Source: Mycolicibacterium phlei
GTDB lineage: Bacteria > Actinomycetota > Actinomycetes > Mycobacteriales > Mycobacteriaceae
Assembly: GCF_001583415.1 (NCBI RefSeq)
Contig: NZ_CP014475.1
Span: 806,001-870,000 of the forward strand
DNA length: 64,000 bases
Direction: 5' to 3'
The position numbers and the translations under genes are program-made. Shown piece after piece: positions 9,347-17,883 of the stretch. The stretch's first letter is position 1. Each line of letters starts with the position of its first letter. The notes beneath the pieces were generated by a model that saw only the letters and a program-made list of their open reading frames with translations, had not been told where the DNA came from and ran no database searches.

Positions 9347-10759
9347 GTCGTTGGTGGCGAGTTTGGCTTGGTGTTGGTGTTGTTGTTTGGTGGTGAGTTG
9401 GGCGCGTTGGCGGCGTTCGGTGCGGATGCGTTTGCGTTTTTCGTCGTCGTAGCTGCGTTTTCGGGGTGGCATGAGTGCGATGCGGTCACGCACGTCGGGT
9501 TGTGGGGCTGCCTTGATGTTGAGGTCGCCTGTTTCTTGTGCCAGGGCGGGGAACATCGCCGCGCCGTGGGGTTGGTGGATGTAGAGGTGTCCGGTGGGGG
9601 CGCGCAGTTCGAGGGTGCCGTCGGGGTGTTGGCGTTCGCTCCAGCCGCCGCGGCCGGTGAGGAAGGTTTTGACGATGTGGTGGGTCCGGCAGTAGGGCTT
9701 GGTGTTGGACGGGTGGGTGGGCCCGGCCGGCCAGGGGGTGGTGTGGTCGATATCGCAGCCCTGGGCGGGTTTGTCGCAGCCGGGCCAGCGGCAGGTCAGG
9801 TCGCGCCACTGCACGTAGGTGCGTAGTGCGGTGCTGGGCCGGTAGTTCTTCTCCGGCTTGGTGTCGGGGGTGGTGAGGGGTTTGCAGACGGCGTGTTCGG
9901 CCAGCTGTCGTACGGATTCGGCGGGCAGGACGCCGAAGCCGGGCAGGTATCCGGGTTTGTTGCTGGTGCCGTCGAGGGTGGCCTGTTCGGCCAGCACGGA
10001 GATGACCGCGGCGCCGGCGGCGGCCTTGGCGGCTGTGGCGGGGCAGTCGTGGCGTCGGCATTCACACCGCAGGGTGGCTTGCCCGCGGGCCAGGGGGCCG
10101 AGGGCGTCGGCGCGGCGTTGGGCTTTGGTGCGTGGGTCGTGGGCGCAGACGGTGTCGGCCAGTGCGTCCAGGGCGGCGTGGAGGGCGGCGCCGTCGGTGG
10201 CGTGCACGGCCCCGGAGATCAACGCGATTCCGGGTTCGTTGGCCGGTTCGACGTGGAGGTGGCGGTTGTCGTCGACGTGGCGTGGGACGCGCACGGCTTG
10301 GGGGTCGAGGTCGGCGACGATCATGTCGATGCGGTCGATGAGTTGTTTGTCGGACAGTTTCATCCATTTCTCGGCCCGCGCGGCCAGGGCGTGATCGAGG
10401 AGTTCGAGGTAGTGGTCGTCGACGTTTTGGGTGCGGGTGTTGATGGTGGCCACGATGCGGTAGTCGATCGCGCCGCGTCGCATCGCGGCCATCACCTGCG
10501 GTAGCCGACGGTGCAGGTCGACGGCGGTGTGCACGAGGCTGTGGGCGCGGGCGTGGCTGATGTTGTGGGCGGCGCCGACTTCGGCGGCCACCGCCACCGA
10601 CACGTCGGTGTGGGTGAACCCGGCATCCAGATACTGCAGTTTGCGCAGCTCATACAGTTCGGCGACCGCCGCCAGGCGGCGGCCTTTGGCCGCGGCCTCC
10701 TCCCGGGCCTCCTCACCCATCACGGTGATCAGCTCCGCCGACCGCGGGTCATCGAACAT
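9329..10759 (-). CDS. DUF222 / HNH endonuclease protein (13E12 repeat family)
   Basis: A 476-residue protein with an N-terminal alpha-helical DUF222 domain and a C-terminal HNH nuclease: TCRWPGCDKPAQGCDIDHTTPW, then NTKPYCRTHHIVKT, which contains the zinc-knuckle Cys pairs and the His-Asp-His catalytic core. These are the traits of the mycobacterial 13E12 repeat family, multi-copy genes associated with mobile repeats. A TAGTAT -10 hexamer lies 6 bases before the ATG, so translation is probably leaderless. A LexA-like box overlaps this promoter, in line with reports that several 13E12 genes in M. tuberculosis are DNA-damage induced. The C-terminus is rich in Gln, Lys and His. Confidence 0.88.
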   Translation of the reverse strand: MFDDPRSAELITVMGEEAREEAAAKGRRLAAVAELYELRKLQYLDAGFTHTDVSVAVAAEVGAAHNISHARAHSLVHTAVDLHRRLPQVMAAMRRGAIDYRIVATINTRTQNVDDHYLELLDHALAARAEKWMKLSDKQLIDRIDMIVADLDPQAVRVPRHVDDNRHLHVEPANEPGIALISGAVHATDGAALHAALDALADTVCAHDPRTKAQRRADALGPLARGQATLRCECRRHDCPATAAKAAAGAAVISVLAEQATLDGTSNKPGYLPGFGVLPAESVRQLAEHAVCKPLTTPDTKPEKNYRPSTALRTYVQWRDLTCRWPGCDKPAQGCDIDHTTPWPAGPTHPSNTKPYCRTHHIVKTFLTGRGGWSERQHPDGTLELRAPTGHLYIHQPHGAAMFPALAQETGDLNIKAAPQPDVRDRIALMPPRKRSYDDEKRKRIRTERRQRAQLTTKQQHQHQAKLATNDKPPPF

Positions 10760-10767
10760 ACGTTCAT
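10752..10767 (-). promoter_or_regulatory. LexA-like SOS box over promoter and start of the DUF222/HNH gene
   Basis: TCGAACATACGTTCAT on the plus strand matches the mycobacterial SOS consensus TCGAAC-N4-GTTCGA in the whole left half and in GTTC of the right half. It covers the start codon (10757-10759) and touches the TAGTAT -10 hexamer (10766-10771), where bound LexA would block transcription. Confidence 0.7.
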
Positions 10768-10805
10768 ACTAAAGACGGGCACCGACAAAAACCGCCCGCC
10801 GACCC

Positions 10806-12269
10806 TCAGGAACGCACGCGCTCGCGCAGCTCCCGCTTGAGCACCTTGCCGTAGCTGTTCTTCGGCAGCTCGTCGATGAACTCGTAGCGCTTGGGCCGCT
10901 TGAACCGGGCGATCCGCTCGAGCAGGTGCGCGTCGAGTTCCTCGGCGGTCACATCGCCGACGATGAACGCCACCACGATCTCGCCCCACTCCTCGTCGGG
11001 CGCCCCGACCACACCGGCCTCGACGACCCCCGGATGCTCGAGCAGCACCTCCTCCACCTCACGCGGGTAGATATTGCTGCCACCGCTGATCACCACGTCC
11101 TTCGACCGGTCCCGCAGCGTCAGATAGCCCCGCTCGTCGAACGACCCCATGTCGCCGGTGCGCAGCCATCCGTCCTGCAGCGTGGCCGCCGTCGCCTCCG
11201 GGTTGTTCCAGTAGCCGCTCATGACAACGTCACCGCGGCAGACGATCTCGCCGATCTCGCCGACGTCGGCGAAGCTGCCGTCGGAGCGCAGCACCGCCAC
11301 ATCCACCCCGGACCGCGCGTACCCGACCGAACCCAGCACCGCGTCGTCGGCGTCGATGTGGTCGGCCCGCCGCAGCCCGGTGATCGTCATCGGCGCCTCA
11401 CCCTGGCCGTACAGCTGCACGAACACCGGACCGAACGCGGCCATCGCCTTCTTCAGGCTCTCCACGTACATCGGGCCGCCGCCGTACACGATCGTGCGCA
11501 GATTGCCCGGGCACGACCGGCCCGTCTGCACCAGCCGCTGCACCATCGTCGGGGCCAGGAATGCGCTCGAATTCGGATGGTGCTCACACAGATCCAGGAA
11601 CTCGTCGGGTTCGAACGCCCCCGACGCCGGGATCACCTGCCGCGCCGCCCGCAGCACATACGGCGGGACGTACAGCCCCGACCCGTGCGACATCGGCGCA
11701 CCGTGGATCAGGCTGCTGTTCTCATCCGGCGAGTCGAAATCCGCCAGATGCGACACCGTCATCGCCATCAGGTTGCGATGCGACAGCATCGCGCCCTTCG
11801 ACTTCCCGGTGGTGCCGCTGGTGTAGAACAACCACGCCAGCGTCGCCGGATCGGTCACCGGCGGCGCCACAGCCGAAGCGGCGAACCGACTTTCGTACGC
11901 GGGCTCGCCGATGACCTCAATCGGCACCGACGTCTCCGGCGCCAGGCCGGCGGCGATCTTCGGCGACGCGAAGACCACCGACGCCCCGGAGTCGTCGAGG
12001 ATCTGCACCATCTCGCGCGGATGCAGTTTGAAGTTGATCGGCACGTACACGCACTCGGCGGCCCACACGCCGAACATCAACTCGATGATCTCCGGGCGGT
12101 TCTCGCTGGCCACCGCGATGCGGGTACCGGGCGAACCCAGCGTCGACGCCAACCGCAGCGCCCGCTGACGCAGCTCACCCCACGTCAGCACCTGCCGCTC
12201 ACCGTGATACACCGCGCCGCGGTCGGCGAACCGGGCGGCGGCCTGGTCCAGAAGCGCGAACAGGTTCAC
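10806..12269 (-). CDS. Acyl-CoA synthetase (AMP-binding, FadD type) 1
   Basis: A 487-residue ANL-superfamily ligase that adenylates a carboxylic acid and transfers it to CoA. The P-loop-like motif FYTSGTTGKSKGA, the TGDMGSFDERGY hinge region with RSKDVVISGGSNIYPREVE, and the late catalytic lysine in NSYGKVLKREL are all present. The chosen start is the GTG at 12269, which overlaps the stop of the upstream SDR gene (GTGA); an upstream extension would run into that gene. It is the last gene of the five-gene leftward arm of the catabolic island, so it probably activates an acid produced by that pathway. The substrate is unknown. Confidence 0.85.
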   Translation of the reverse strand: MNLFALLDQAAARFADRGAVYHGERQVLTWGELRQRALRLASTLGSPGTRIAVASENRPEIIELMFGVWAAECVYVPINFKLHPREMVQILDDSGASVVFASPKIAAGLAPETSVPIEVIGEPAYESRFAASAVAPPVTDPATLAWLFYTSGTTGKSKGAMLSHRNLMAMTVSHLADFDSPDENSSLIHGAPMSHGSGLYVPPYVLRAARQVIPASGAFEPDEFLDLCEHHPNSSAFLAPTMVQRLVQTGRSCPGNLRTIVYGGGPMYVESLKKAMAAFGPVFVQLYGQGEAPMTITGLRRADHIDADDAVLGSVGYARSGVDVAVLRSDGSFADVGEIGEIVCRGDVVMSGYWNNPEATAATLQDGWLRTGDMGSFDERGYLTLRDRSKDVVISGGSNIYPREVEEVLLEHPGVVEAGVVGAPDEEWGEIVVAFIVGDVTAEELDAHLLERIARFKRPKRYEFIDELPKNSYGKVLKRELRERVRS

Positions 12270-13045
12270 TGCCGGGGCACCCACTCGGACTCGAGCGCGA
12301 AGTCCGACAGGTACTTCGTCGAACTCCAGCCGCCGTCGACGACGATCGTCTGCCCGTTGATGAAACTCGCCCCGTCCGAACACAAGAACGCGACCGTGCT
12401 GGCGACGTCGTTGACCTCACCCAACCGCGGATACGGCGTCATCTCGGTGTTGATCTTGCGGAACCGCTCGTCCTCCAGCCGCGTCGCCACCATCGGCGTC
12501 AGCGTGACGCCGGGCGCGACGGCGTTGCAGCGGATCCCCAACGGCCCGTACTGGCAGGCGATGTGCTGGGTCAGCGACGTCAGCCCGCCCTTGGCCGCCG
12601 AGTACGCTCCGCCGCGCAACCCGCCGACCACCGCGAACGTCGACGTCACGTTCACGATCCCGGAGCCGGCCTTCATGTGTCCGATCACGTCGCGCGCCAA
12701 CCGGAACGGCGCCCGCAGCATCAGCCCGAGGAAGTAGTCCAGCGACTCGTCGTCGGTCTCGTGCAACGGTTTCGGGCTGCCCACTCCCGCGTTGTTGACC
12801 AGGAAGTCGATGCGCCCCCACCGGTCCAGCGCCGCCTGCACGATCCGCTGCGGGGCGTCGTCGGCGGTCAGGTCGACGGCCACCGTCTGCACCCGGGACG
12901 GATCGCCGATCGCCTTCTCCAGCTCGCCGAGCCGTTCCTCGTCGCGGCCGGTGCCTAGCACCGCCATCCCCATCTCGGCCAGCTTCGTCGCGCAGCCGAA
13001 CCCGATCCCGCTGCTGGCCCCCGTCACGATCGCCACCTGGGTCAT
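12266..13045 (-). CDS. Short-chain dehydrogenase/reductase
   Basis: A 259-residue classical SDR: nucleotide-binding TGASSGIGFGC at the N-terminus, NNAGV, and the catalytic YSAAK (Y-x3-K). The C-terminus has the usual INGQTIVVDGGWS segment. The ATG overlaps the stop of the upstream acyl-CoA synthetase (ATGA) and its own stop overlaps the next synthetase, so it is translationally coupled inside the leftward operon. Probable reaction: NAD(P)-dependent oxidation of an alcohol, or a 3-hydroxyacyl-CoA, of the catabolic pathway. Confidence 0.85.
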   Translation of the reverse strand: MTQVAIVTGASSGIGFGCATKLAEMGMAVLGTGRDEERLGELEKAIGDPSRVQTVAVDLTADDAPQRIVQAALDRWGRIDFLVNNAGVGSPKPLHETDDESLDYFLGLMLRAPFRLARDVIGHMKAGSGIVNVTSTFAVVGGLRGGAYSAAKGGLTSLTQHIACQYGPLGIRCNAVAPGVTLTPMVATRLEDERFRKINTEMTPYPRLGEVNDVASTVAFLCSDGASFINGQTIVVDGGWSSTKYLSDFALESEWVPRQ

Positions 13046-14556
13046 GTCCGCTCCTCGCTCCCGCGGCGCGTCAGCTCCGCTCTGATCCGATGCTTCAACA
13101 CTTTTCCGGCGTCGTTCTTGGGCAACGCATCCCACACCACGACCTGCTCGGGCGCCTTGAACTTCGCCACCCCTTGCGCCGCCAGCATCTCCCGCATGGC
13201 CGCTACGTCCGGCGGCGGCTCGGGGCCGGGGACGACGACGGCGCACGCCCGCTCCCCGGTGCGCTCGTCGGGCACCCCGACGATCGCGATCTCGGCGATC
13301 CCGGGATGGCCGATCAGGATGTCCTCGATCTCCTTGGGCGAGATGTTCTCCCCGTTGCGGATGATGATGTCCTTCGCGCGGCCGGTGACGACGAGGTAAC
13401 CGTCGTCGACCCAGCGGCCGAGATCACCGGTGTGGAAGTACCCGTCGTCGTCGAACGCCGCCGTCTCGTCCTCAGCGTGCAGATACCCGAGCAGCATCTG
13501 CGGCCCGCGCGCGCAGATCTCCCCGTCGATCAGCTTGACGTCCGCGATGCCCGGCCTGCCGTCGGTGTCGGCGGCGTGGTCGACGTCGCCCAGCGCGCCG
13601 ACCGTCGTCACCGGAACCTCGGTGGACCCGTACACCCGCGACACCGCGGCCGACTCGAAATACTCGGTGGCACTGCGGATCAGCGACGGCGGCACCGACG
13701 CTCCGCCGCAGATGAACACCTTGAGGTCCGGCAACCTGGTGCCCGCCCGCTGCGCCGCGTCCAGCAGACCGGTGAGAAACGGTGTGGCCCCGGCCATGTG
13801 GGTGACCCGCTCGGCGAGCATCAGCTGCACCGCGGTATCGGGATCCCAGCGCTGCATCAGCACCGCGGTGCTGCCCAGCAGCAGCGGGCACTCGAACGCG
13901 TAGATCGACCCGCCGATGTGCGCGATCGGCGACGGCACCAGGAACGTGTCCCCGGGTGCGACGCGCCAGTGCTCACCGATCTGGCCGATCAGTGCGTGGA
14001 TCGTGTTGTGGGTGTGCAGAACGCCTTTCGCCCGCCCGGTGGTGCCCGACGTGTACATGATCATCCGCACGTCGTCGGCATCGAGGTCCGGCAGCGCTGC
14101 CTGCGCAGTGCCGGACAGGGATCCCCACGGGGTGTGCGGACCGGCGTCGCCGCGCACCACCACGACCTCCGGCGGCGACGTCAGCGCCCCGCACACCCGC
14201 GACAGCATCGCCGCGTAGTCGTGGTCGTTGAACTCCGCCGGGATGAACACCGCCCGGCAGTCGGCGTCGTCGAGGATGAACGTCAGCTCGTGGTCGCGCA
14301 GCGACGGCAGGATCGGGTTGACCGCCATCCCGGCCAGCGTCGCCCCGAGGTAGATGATCGCCGCCTCATGCCAGTTCGGCAGCATGAACGACACCACGCT
14401 GCCGGTCGGCATCCGGGCCAGCAGCGCCTGCGCCAGCCCGGTGGCCCGCTCCAGCAGCGCCGCGCAGGTGAGCCGGACGTCCCCGTCCACTACCAGAACC
14501 CGGTCCGGCGTCGACTCCGCGGCCTCGCGCAGTGCGTCAGCCAGTGTCGGGTGCAT
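13042..14556 (-). CDS. Acyl-CoA synthetase (AMP-binding, FadD/cyclohexanecarboxylate-CoA ligase type) 2
   Basis: A 504-residue adenylate-forming ligase. It shows MYTSGTTGRAKGV, TGDLGRWVDDGYLVVTGRAKD, the IIRNGENISPKEIE hinge and a C-terminal NDAGKVLKHRI with the catalytic lysine. The pattern resembles ligases annotated as cyclohexanecarboxylate-CoA or medium-chain acyl-CoA ligases, though specificity cannot be read. It starts 3 bases after the GntR gene and overlaps the SDR gene, in one leftward operon. Two ligases in one operon suggest that two different acids, or two steps, need CoA activation. Confidence 0.85.
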   Translation of the reverse strand: MHPTLADALREAAESTPDRVLVVDGDVRLTCAALLERATGLAQALLARMPTGSVVSFMLPNWHEAAIIYLGATLAGMAVNPILPSLRDHELTFILDDADCRAVFIPAEFNDHDYAAMLSRVCGALTSPPEVVVVRGDAGPHTPWGSLSGTAQAALPDLDADDVRMIMYTSGTTGRAKGVLHTHNTIHALIGQIGEHWRVAPGDTFLVPSPIAHIGGSIYAFECPLLLGSTAVLMQRWDPDTAVQLMLAERVTHMAGATPFLTGLLDAAQRAGTRLPDLKVFICGGASVPPSLIRSATEYFESAAVSRVYGSTEVPVTTVGALGDVDHAADTDGRPGIADVKLIDGEICARGPQMLLGYLHAEDETAAFDDDGYFHTGDLGRWVDDGYLVVTGRAKDIIIRNGENISPKEIEDILIGHPGIAEIAIVGVPDERTGERACAVVVPGPEPPPDVAAMREMLAAQGVAKFKAPEQVVVWDALPKNDAGKVLKHRIRAELTRRGSEERT

Positions 14557-14559
14557 GGG

Positions 14560-15297
14560 CTATCCCTTCACCCGGCGCATGGTCATCGAGTGCCGGTAGC
14601 GCGACGAGGGATGGGTGTTGACCGTCACCTGGGCGATCTCCCCGTCGGAGGTGGTGTAGGTGCGACGCATCTCCATCGCCGCGCTGCCCGCGCTCACCTT
14701 GAGTTTGTCCGCGAGTTCCGGGGTGACGGTGACCGCGACGATCTCCTGGTGCACCTCGACGATGCTGACCCCGAACAGGTCCTCGATGAGCGGGAAGATC
14801 GGCCCGGTGTGGCGTTGCAGCAGCCGGCCCACCGCGGCGAACGCCCGGTTGATGTAGTACTCGGTGGTGCACACCGCGGTGTCGCTGCCGTCGGCGCGCC
14901 GCACCCCGCGCACTGCCAGCCACTGCGAGCCGGCCTGCAGCCCGGTGTGCCGGGCCAGCCTGTCGTCGACGCTGATCATCGCGTTCGACTCGATCGCCAG
15001 CTGGGCGCCCTGCGCGAACGCCAGCAGGTCGTCGATCGAAACAACATCCTGCACATAGGTGTTCGTGGTCGGTCGCGGGACCACCAGGGTGCCCGCCCGT
15101 GGCCGGGACTCGACCAGGTTGTCCTCCCGCAGCCGGCGCAGCGCCTCGCGGACCGTGTAGCGGCTGACCGCGAACCGCTCGCACAGCTGCTGTTCGGTGG
15201 GCAGCTGCGAGCCGACGGGGTACACCCCGTCGACGATCTCCTTGCGCAGTGTGCGCGCCACCTGCAGATAGCGGTGGTCGGTGGAGCTCACGGTCAT
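14560..15297 (-). CDS. GntR-family (HutC/UTRA type) transcriptional regulator
   Basis: A 245-residue regulator. The N-terminal winged helix reads RKEIVDGVYPVGSQLPTEQ, then CERFAVSRYTVREALRRL (recognition helix) and LVESRPRAGTLVV (wing). The C-terminal half is a UTRA ligand-binding domain typical of the HutC subfamily. The ATG overlaps the stop of the lactonase gene (ATGA). It is the only regulator in the 20-kb catabolic island and probably controls both arms through the two TTGTC-type palindromes in the divergent promoter region. Such regulators are commonly repressors relieved by a pathway intermediate. Confidence 0.88.
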   Translation of the reverse strand: MTVSSTDHRYLQVARTLRKEIVDGVYPVGSQLPTEQQLCERFAVSRYTVREALRRLREDNLVESRPRAGTLVVPRPTTNTYVQDVVSIDDLLAFAQGAQLAIESNAMISVDDRLARHTGLQAGSQWLAVRGVRRADGSDTAVCTTEYYINRAFAAVGRLLQRHTGPIFPLIEDLFGVSIVEVHQEIVAVTVTPELADKLKVSAGSAAMEMRRTYTTSDGEIAQVTVNTHPSSRYRHSMTMRRVKG

Positions 15298-16888
15298 GTG
15301 CGTCGCAGCGCGAGCACGCTGCCCTCACCGTCGGCCGAGACGAACAGCGTGCCGTCGGCGCCGACCGTGATGCCCGCGAACGGGCCCTGCGGACCGGAGA
15401 ACGGCGGCATGCCCTTCAGCGGTTTGGGTTCCACGCCGGGCGGCGGGCCGATCGGAAGACCCGAGGCGATCACGCTGCGCGCCTTGGTGTTCAGGTCGAC
15501 GGCGACGACCTCCTTGGCGCCGGCGTCGACGATGTAGAGCACCCCGTCGGCGACCGCCAGGCCCTGCGGCCGCACCAGCCCGTCGACCACGGTCTCGGTC
15601 GCACCGCCGACGGCGACCACCCGGCCCGCGCCCGACTCGGCGACCAGCGGGCGGCCGTCGGCGAACACCACGCCCACCGGGTCGGCCAGACCCGACGCCA
15701 GCACCTCGGTGGTGCCCGACCGCAGCGCGTGCACCCGGCCGGTGCCCAGCTCGGCGAACACGATGTCCGCGCCCGGGCCGATCGCCACCCCGTAGAGCTG
15801 GTCGAAACCATCGGCCAGATAGTCGGTTTCGCCGTCGGCGGGCCGGTACCGGGCGATCTGCCCGCCCGAGGTGGCGACGACGAACGCGCCGCCCGGTTCG
15901 GGGGCCAGCCCGCGCAGGAACCCGGGATAGCCGGGGGAGAACAGCATCCCGACGGTCTGCAGCGCCCCGTCGTCGGCGACGGTGTAGAAGTAGGTGCCGT
16001 CGGCGATGTAGAGCCTGCCGTCGGCGCCGATCGCCAGGTCCAGCGGCCAGTTCAGCCCGCCGGGCAGCAGCGTGGAAGTGCCGCCGCCGGGCAGGATCTC
16101 GGTGATCTCGCCGGTGAAGTTCGAGACGAACAATCGGCCGTCGACGAACGTCAGGTTGTCCAGACCCGGATTCAGCTGCGCCAGCACGGTTTTCTCGCCG
16201 CTGCGCGGATCGATGCGCAGCACCTGCCCGCTGGCCACCTGCGACGAGACGATGTAGCCGTCCTTGTCGAACTTCAGCGCGTCGGGCACGCCGAGCTCGG
16301 CGGCCACCCGTTGCGGTTCACCGCCCTCCGGAGAGATGCGCCAGATCTCGTTGGCCGTCATCAGCGGGTAGTAGAGGAACCCGTCCGGGCCGACCTCCAT
16401 CGCGTTGGGCGACGGCAGGTTCTCCAGCAGGATGCGCTGCGCCCCGGTGGCCCGGTCCAGCTCCATCAGCCGGCCGCCGTCGCGGCACTCGTTGATGAAC
16501 AGCCGGTTCTGGTGCACGGTGATGCCGTTGGCGCACGGCAGGTCGTCGCGCAGTACCCGGGTGCGGCCTGCGGAGTCGCGGACGCTGACCCGGCCCTCCA
16601 TCACCTCGGTCGCGAACAGGTTGCCGTCCTCGTCGAACGCGACGTCGTCGGGCGAGACGATGTCGCCGCCCTTGGCGCTGACCGTGTCGATCCCCCGGTG
16701 CCGAGATTGAGGGCGCTGATCTGGCTGCCCGTCACCTGCGCGACGTAGATACGGCCGTCGGGACCGGTGCGCAGCCCGTTCGCGCCGAACAGCCGGCTGG
16801 GTGCGGTCAGTCGCTCCAGCCGCCAGCCGGTGGCGATGTCCGGGACCGACACCGGATAGCGGGATTGCTGGGTCGCGGAGGACGTCAT
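15294..16888 (-). pseudogene. SMP-30/gluconolactonase-type beta-propeller protein, frameshifted near its N-terminus
   Basis: The protein starts at ATG 16888 (MTSSATQQSRYPVSV) and continues in frame as far as ALNLGTGG. The remaining 460 or so residues (IDTVSAKGGDIVSPDDVAF...) lie in another frame. One extra G in the G5 run (complement of C5 at 16692-16696) would join the parts into a protein of about 530 residues. Repeated blades (DPVGVVFADGRPLV, GPDGFLYYPL) and family metal-site-like motifs point to SMP-30/LRE lactonases. It is first in the leftward arm and would fit opening of a lactone made by the monooxygenase. True mutation and sequencing error are both possible. Confidence 0.8.
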
Positions 16889-16896
16889 GAACTCGC

Positions 16897-16925
16897 ACCG
16901 TAGCAAGCCCGTGTAGTCCAGACAA
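16897..16925 (-). promoter_or_regulatory. Promoter of the leftward catabolic operon
   Basis: On the minus strand, -35 TTGTCT (16920-16925), a 17-base spacer, and -10 TACGGT (16897-16902) lie 8 bases before the lactonase ATG. The -35 hexamer is inside the palindrome at 16914-16925, so a bound regulator would compete with RNA polymerase. Confidence 0.5.
16914..16925. promoter_or_regulatory. Putative GntR operator 1
   Basis: TAGTCCAGACAA, an imperfect palindrome sharing T-x-GTCC-x-GACAA with the perfect copy at 17010-17021. The half sites (T-x-GT / AC-x-A) are those known for FadR-type GntR proteins. It overlaps the -35 of the leftward promoter. Confidence 0.55.
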
Positions 16926-16952
16926 TAGCGTCGAAAAAGCGGAATTCGGCCC

Positions 16953-16982
16953 TTGACTCGTCGATTCGCGCTGCGGAATAGT
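16953..16982 (+). promoter_or_regulatory. Promoter of the rightward catabolic operon
   Basis: TTGACT (16953-16958), 18 bases, then AATAGT (16977-16982) form a reasonable sigma-A-like promoter reading toward the SDR gene. The perfect palindrome at 17010-17021 would lie about 20-30 bases downstream of the expected transcription start. Confidence 0.4.
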
Positions 16983-17009
16983 GTTCTGCAATATGGAGAG
17001 CACCAATTC

Positions 17010-17021
17010 TTGTCCGGACAA
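17010..17021. promoter_or_regulatory. Putative GntR operator 2
   Basis: TTGTCCGGACAA is a perfect 12-bp palindrome, 96 bp centre-to-centre from operator 1. It lies between the rightward promoter and the SDR gene, a position suited to repression. The in-frame TTG at 17010 falls inside it. Confidence 0.6.
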
Positions 17022-17027
17022 ATAGCC

Positions 17028-17873
17028 ATGGACGACCTTCTGAGGCTGGACGGCCGCATCGTCGTCGTATCGGGGGCGGGCGGTGGTGGCATCGGCACCA
17101 CGGTCACGCGGATGGCGGCCGAGGCCGGGGCGACGGTGGTCGCGGTCAGCCGATCGAGGGACAACCTCGACGAACACGTCGCACCGCTGGCCGAGCGTGG
17201 GCTCTCCGTGCTCCCGGTGTCCGCCGACGCGTCCACCGACGACGGCATCGCCACCGTGATGGAGGCGGTGCGCCGGACCGACGGCGACCTCTACGGGCTG
17301 GTCAACATCGCGGGCGGCGCCGCGCCGTCGACGTGGATGCCGTCCACCCGGGTCAGCCGCGAGGACTGGCGGGCGCTGTTCACCGCCAACCTCGAGACCG
17401 CGTTCTTCATGAGCCAGGCCGTCGCCGCCGAGATCCGCGCCACCGGCGCCCGCGGCTCGATCGTGTCGGTGTCGTCGATCAGCGGCATGAACACCGCGCC
17501 GTTCCACATCGCCTACGGCACCGCCAAGGCGGCGGTCGTCGCGATGACCCGCACCATGGCCGTCGAGCTCGCACCCGCCGACATCCGCGTCAACGCCGTC
17601 GCGCCCGGCGTCACCGAGACCGCCGCGTCGCGCACCTACGTCGACATCGACCCCGACCGGGACCGCCGCGCGATCGCGATGGGCCGCCGCGGCCGGCCCG
17701 AGGAACAGGCCGGCGCCATCCTGTTCCTGCTGTCGGACCTGTCCAGCTACATCACCGGCCAGACGATCCTGGTCGACGGCGGGCTCAACCTGCGGTGGTC
17801 GCACCTGGCCGCCGACAACACGTCGCTGTTCCTCAAGGACGAAACCTTCCGCGCAGAGATCAGTCGGTTCTAA
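17028..17873 (+). CDS. Short-chain dehydrogenase/reductase, first gene of the rightward catabolic arm
   Basis: A 281-residue SDR with VSGAGGGGIGTTVTRMAAEAG as nucleotide-binding region, a YGTAK catalytic motif after SSISGMN, and a C-terminal TGQTILVDGGLN. The start is uncertain. ATG 17028 is listed because family homology begins just after it, but it has no Shine-Dalgarno; an in-frame TTG at 17010 has GGAGAG 9 bases upstream. It is divergent from the lactonase operon and begins the long rightward operon. Probable role: oxidation of a ring or side-chain alcohol to a ketone ahead of the Baeyer-Villiger step. Confidence 0.85.
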   Translation: MDDLLRLDGRIVVVSGAGGGGIGTTVTRMAAEAGATVVAVSRSRDNLDEHVAPLAERGLSVLPVSADASTDDGIATVMEAVRRTDGDLYGLVNIAGGAAPSTWMPSTRVSREDWRALFTANLETAFFMSQAVAAEIRATGARGSIVSVSSISGMNTAPFHIAYGTAKAAVVAMTRTMAVELAPADIRVNAVAPGVTETAASRTYVDIDPDRDRRAIAMGRRGRPEEQAGAILFLLSDLSSYITGQTILVDGGLNLRWSHLAADNTSLFLKDETFRAEISRF

Positions 17874-17883
17874 GGAGTTTCAG

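Noticed and set aside
9329-10759. Insertion sequence transposase
   Set aside because: The protein is DUF222/HNH; no DDE or serine recombinase motif and no terminal inverted repeats were found around it.
10774-10798. CGGGC ... GCCCG stem between the DUF222 gene and the first synthetase as terminator
   Set aside because: Only five pairs around a 13-base loop; too weak to claim.
13090-15537. Plus-strand open frame of 815 codons across the synthetase and GntR genes
   Set aside because: His/Arg/Val-rich shadow without domain features; the leftward operon with coupled starts is convincing.
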